A stretch of 64,000 nt of DNA, from the NCBI RefSeq assembly GCF_940670765.1, contig NZ_CALNVW010000036.1:42906-106905 (forward strand), written 5' to 3'. The stretch is from Streptomyces sp. A 4/2 (lineage in GTDB: Bacteria; Actinomycetota; Actinomycetes; Streptomycetales; Streptomycetaceae). The translations under genes were made by a program, and so were the position numbers. Below, piece after piece: positions 62,620 through 64,000 of the stretch (its first letter is position 1; each line of letters opens with the position of its first letter). The notes beneath the pieces were generated by a model. It ran no database searches. It was given only the letters and a program-made list of their open reading frames with translations, and was not told where the DNA came from.

Positions 62620-63864
62620 TCAGCCGCGGTTCACCTGGAGTTCCTTGATCCCGTTCAGCCAGGCCGAGCGCAGCCGCCGCGGGTCGCCCACCAGTCTCAG
62701 GTCCGGCAGGACGTCCGCGATGGCGTTGAAGATCAGGTTGATCTCCAGTACGGCGAGCGACTTGCCGAGGCAGAAGTGCGGGCCGCCGCCGCCGAAGCCC
62801 AGGTGCGGATTGGGGTCACGGGTGATGTCGAACTGCTCCGGGCTGTCGAAGACTTCGGGGTCGTTGTTGGCCGACGAGTAGAAGACCCCGACCCGGTCGC
62901 CCGCCTTGATCTGCTGACCGCCGAGCTCCAGGTCCTGCGTCGCGGTGCGCTGGAAGGAGACCACCGGGGTGGCCCACCGCACGATCTCCTCGGCCGTCGT
63001 CTCCGGGCGCTCGGCCTTGTACCGCTCCCACTGCTCGGGGTGGGTGAGGAACGCGTGCATGCCGTGGCTGATGGCGTTGCGGGTGGTCTCGTTGCCCGCG
63101 ACCGCGAGCAGGATGACGAAGAAGCCGAACTCGTCGGACGAGAGGTTCCCCTCGCCCTCGGCGGCGACCAGTTGGGACACGATGTCCTTGGCCGGGCACT
63201 CCTTGCGGTCGGCGGCGAGGTTCATCGCGTACGAGACGATCTCCATCGCTGCCTCGGTGCCGACCTCCTCGGTGATCGCGTACTCCGGATCGTCGTACGC
63301 CGCCATCTTGTTGGACCAGTCGAAGATCTTCGAACGGTCCTGCTGGGGCACGCCGATGAGTTCCGCGATGGCCTGCAGCGGCAGCTCCACCGCGATGTTC
63401 GTGACGAAGTCGAAGGAGCCGTCGTCCGCGGAGTTGGCCAGCGCGGTCTCGACGATCGACCGGGCGCGGTTGCGCAGCACCTCCTCCAGCGAGCGGATGG
63501 CGCGCGGGGTGAAGCCGCGCTGGACGATCTGGCGGACCCGGGTGTGCTCGGGCGGGTCCATGTTGAGCATGATGAGCCGCTGGACGTCGATCTGGTCGCG
63601 GCTGATCGACTCGTTGAACCGGATGACCGCGGTGTTGGTGTTCGAGGAGAACAACTCCGGGTGCGTGGAGACGTATTTGACGTCCGCATGCCGGGTGACG
63701 GCCCAGTAGCCCGAGTCGTCGAAGCCCGCTACGCCCGTCGGCTGGGTGCACCACCAGACGGGAGCGGTCTGCCGGAGCGTGGCGAACTCCGGGTGGGGCA
63801 CCCGGTCCTGGAGCAGGTCCGGATCGGTGAAGTCGAACCCTTCGGGCAGATGGGGGCAGTGCAT
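62620..63864 (-). CDS. cytochrome P450, CYP125/CYP124-like
   Basis: 414 residues from ATG 63864, with GGAGGAG just upstream, preferred to ATG 63909. I-helix LLAVAGNETTRNAISHGM (acid-alcohol pair ET), ExxR-like region EEIVRWATPVVSFQRTA, heme-binding FGGGGPHFCLGKSLAVLE with Cys about 365. The sequence resembles actinobacterial steroid/lipid omega-hydroxylases of the CYP125/CYP124 groups. No redox partner genes are in the window. Upstream 63910-64000 shows no further gene. Confidence 0.92.
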   Translation of the reverse strand: MHCPHLPEGFDFTDPDLLQDRVPHPEFATLRQTAPVWWCTQPTGVAGFDDSGYWAVTRHADVKYVSTHPELFSSNTNTAVIRFNESISRDQIDVQRLIMLNMDPPEHTRVRQIVQRGFTPRAIRSLEEVLRNRARSIVETALANSADDGSFDFVTNIAVELPLQAIAELIGVPQQDRSKIFDWSNKMAAYDDPEYAITEEVGTEAAMEIVSYAMNLAADRKECPAKDIVSQLVAAEGEGNLSSDEFGFFVILLAVAGNETTRNAISHGMHAFLTHPEQWERYKAERPETTAEEIVRWATPVVSFQRTATQDLELGGQQIKAGDRVGVFYSSANNDPEVFDSPEQFDITRDPNPHLGFGGGGPHFCLGKSLAVLEINLIFNAIADVLPDLRLVGDPRRLRSAWLNGIKELQVNRG

Positions 63865-64000
63865 CGGCTCCTCCAACTCCAAGCTCTGGCCATCGGTCTG
63901 ACGGACCATCAGAAACTCACCGAAAGATAGTAACGAGTTCTACAAGGAGCAAGGGTTCCGGGAAGAGTTGTTGCGCACCGAGGCGCCCCGATCCCCGGAA

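Overview
The window is high-GC actinobacterial DNA and almost certainly comes from a Streptomyces chromosome. Supporting signs are heavy GTG start use, strong third-position GC bias that creates long antisense shadow frames, a homodimeric-type AceE, a DUF3052-AhpE-TerD neighbourhood, a FetB-like UPF0014 gene, and an actinomycete integrative and conjugative element (AICE) sitting in a tRNA gene. I cannot name the species.

Left chromosomal arm (1-21144). A cut alpha/beta-hydrolase gene is followed by a divergent TetR/DHA2 efflux pair, a secreted I36-type inhibitor, aceE, DUF3052, AhpE and a long tellurium-resistance-type stress cluster. That cluster holds two tandem TerD genes, a DUF475/TerC membrane protein, a TerA-like protein, a TerD with a Pro-rich tail, and a CitE-like / PRTase-TRSP-StiP-Pelota / HAD operon of the kind proposed to make a nucleoside-like metabolite. 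An FmdB zinc ribbon, a double VOC protein, a coiled-coil membrane protein and a DUF4097 lipoprotein finish this arm.

Integrated element (21175-40504). A tRNA-Val(TAC) gene carries attL, and a 46-bp imperfect repeat of its 3' half (attR) lies 19.3 kb away. The left 8 kb is a complete pSAM2-like AICE backbone: int, xis, repSA, spread genes, traSA, an SCO3933-type gene, a KorSA-type GntR repressor with visible operators, a Pif-like Nudix gene and an Im9-like immunity gene. It is followed by a distinctly AT-richer cargo island (about 29.72-33.3 kb) coding for a reverse transcriptase with intact catalytic motifs and a two-TM Nudix protein. This resembles UG/Abi-type defence reverse transcriptases and SMODS-associated Nudix effectors, and it is the best candidate for an undescribed system. 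A nested hairpin lies just upstream. The right part holds two more GntR/UTRA regulators, small AICE-type genes, a truncated gene fused to a decayed integrase fragment, and a DUF6308 / Abi_C-like pair next to attR. This suggests at least two elements have accreted at the same tRNA.

Right chromosomal arm (40505-64000). This contains an ArsP-type permease, a cytidine-deaminase-like enzyme, a NiCoT nickel/cobalt transporter with a Nur-like box, a PP2C phosphatase, a double-RCK channel-like protein, DUF1254, DUF2277, DedA, an SOD-like secreted protein and a secreted HNH nuclease. A FetB-like gene is broken by a 161-bp palindromic MITE. A yybP-ykoY (manganese) riboswitch precedes a GDT1/UPF0016 exporter. 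The arm ends with a HAD phosphatase, a peptidoglycan-binding protein, an MFS-wHTH fusion, GNAT, ABM, O-methyltransferase, DUF2330, a GT87-PAP2 fusion and a cytochrome P450.
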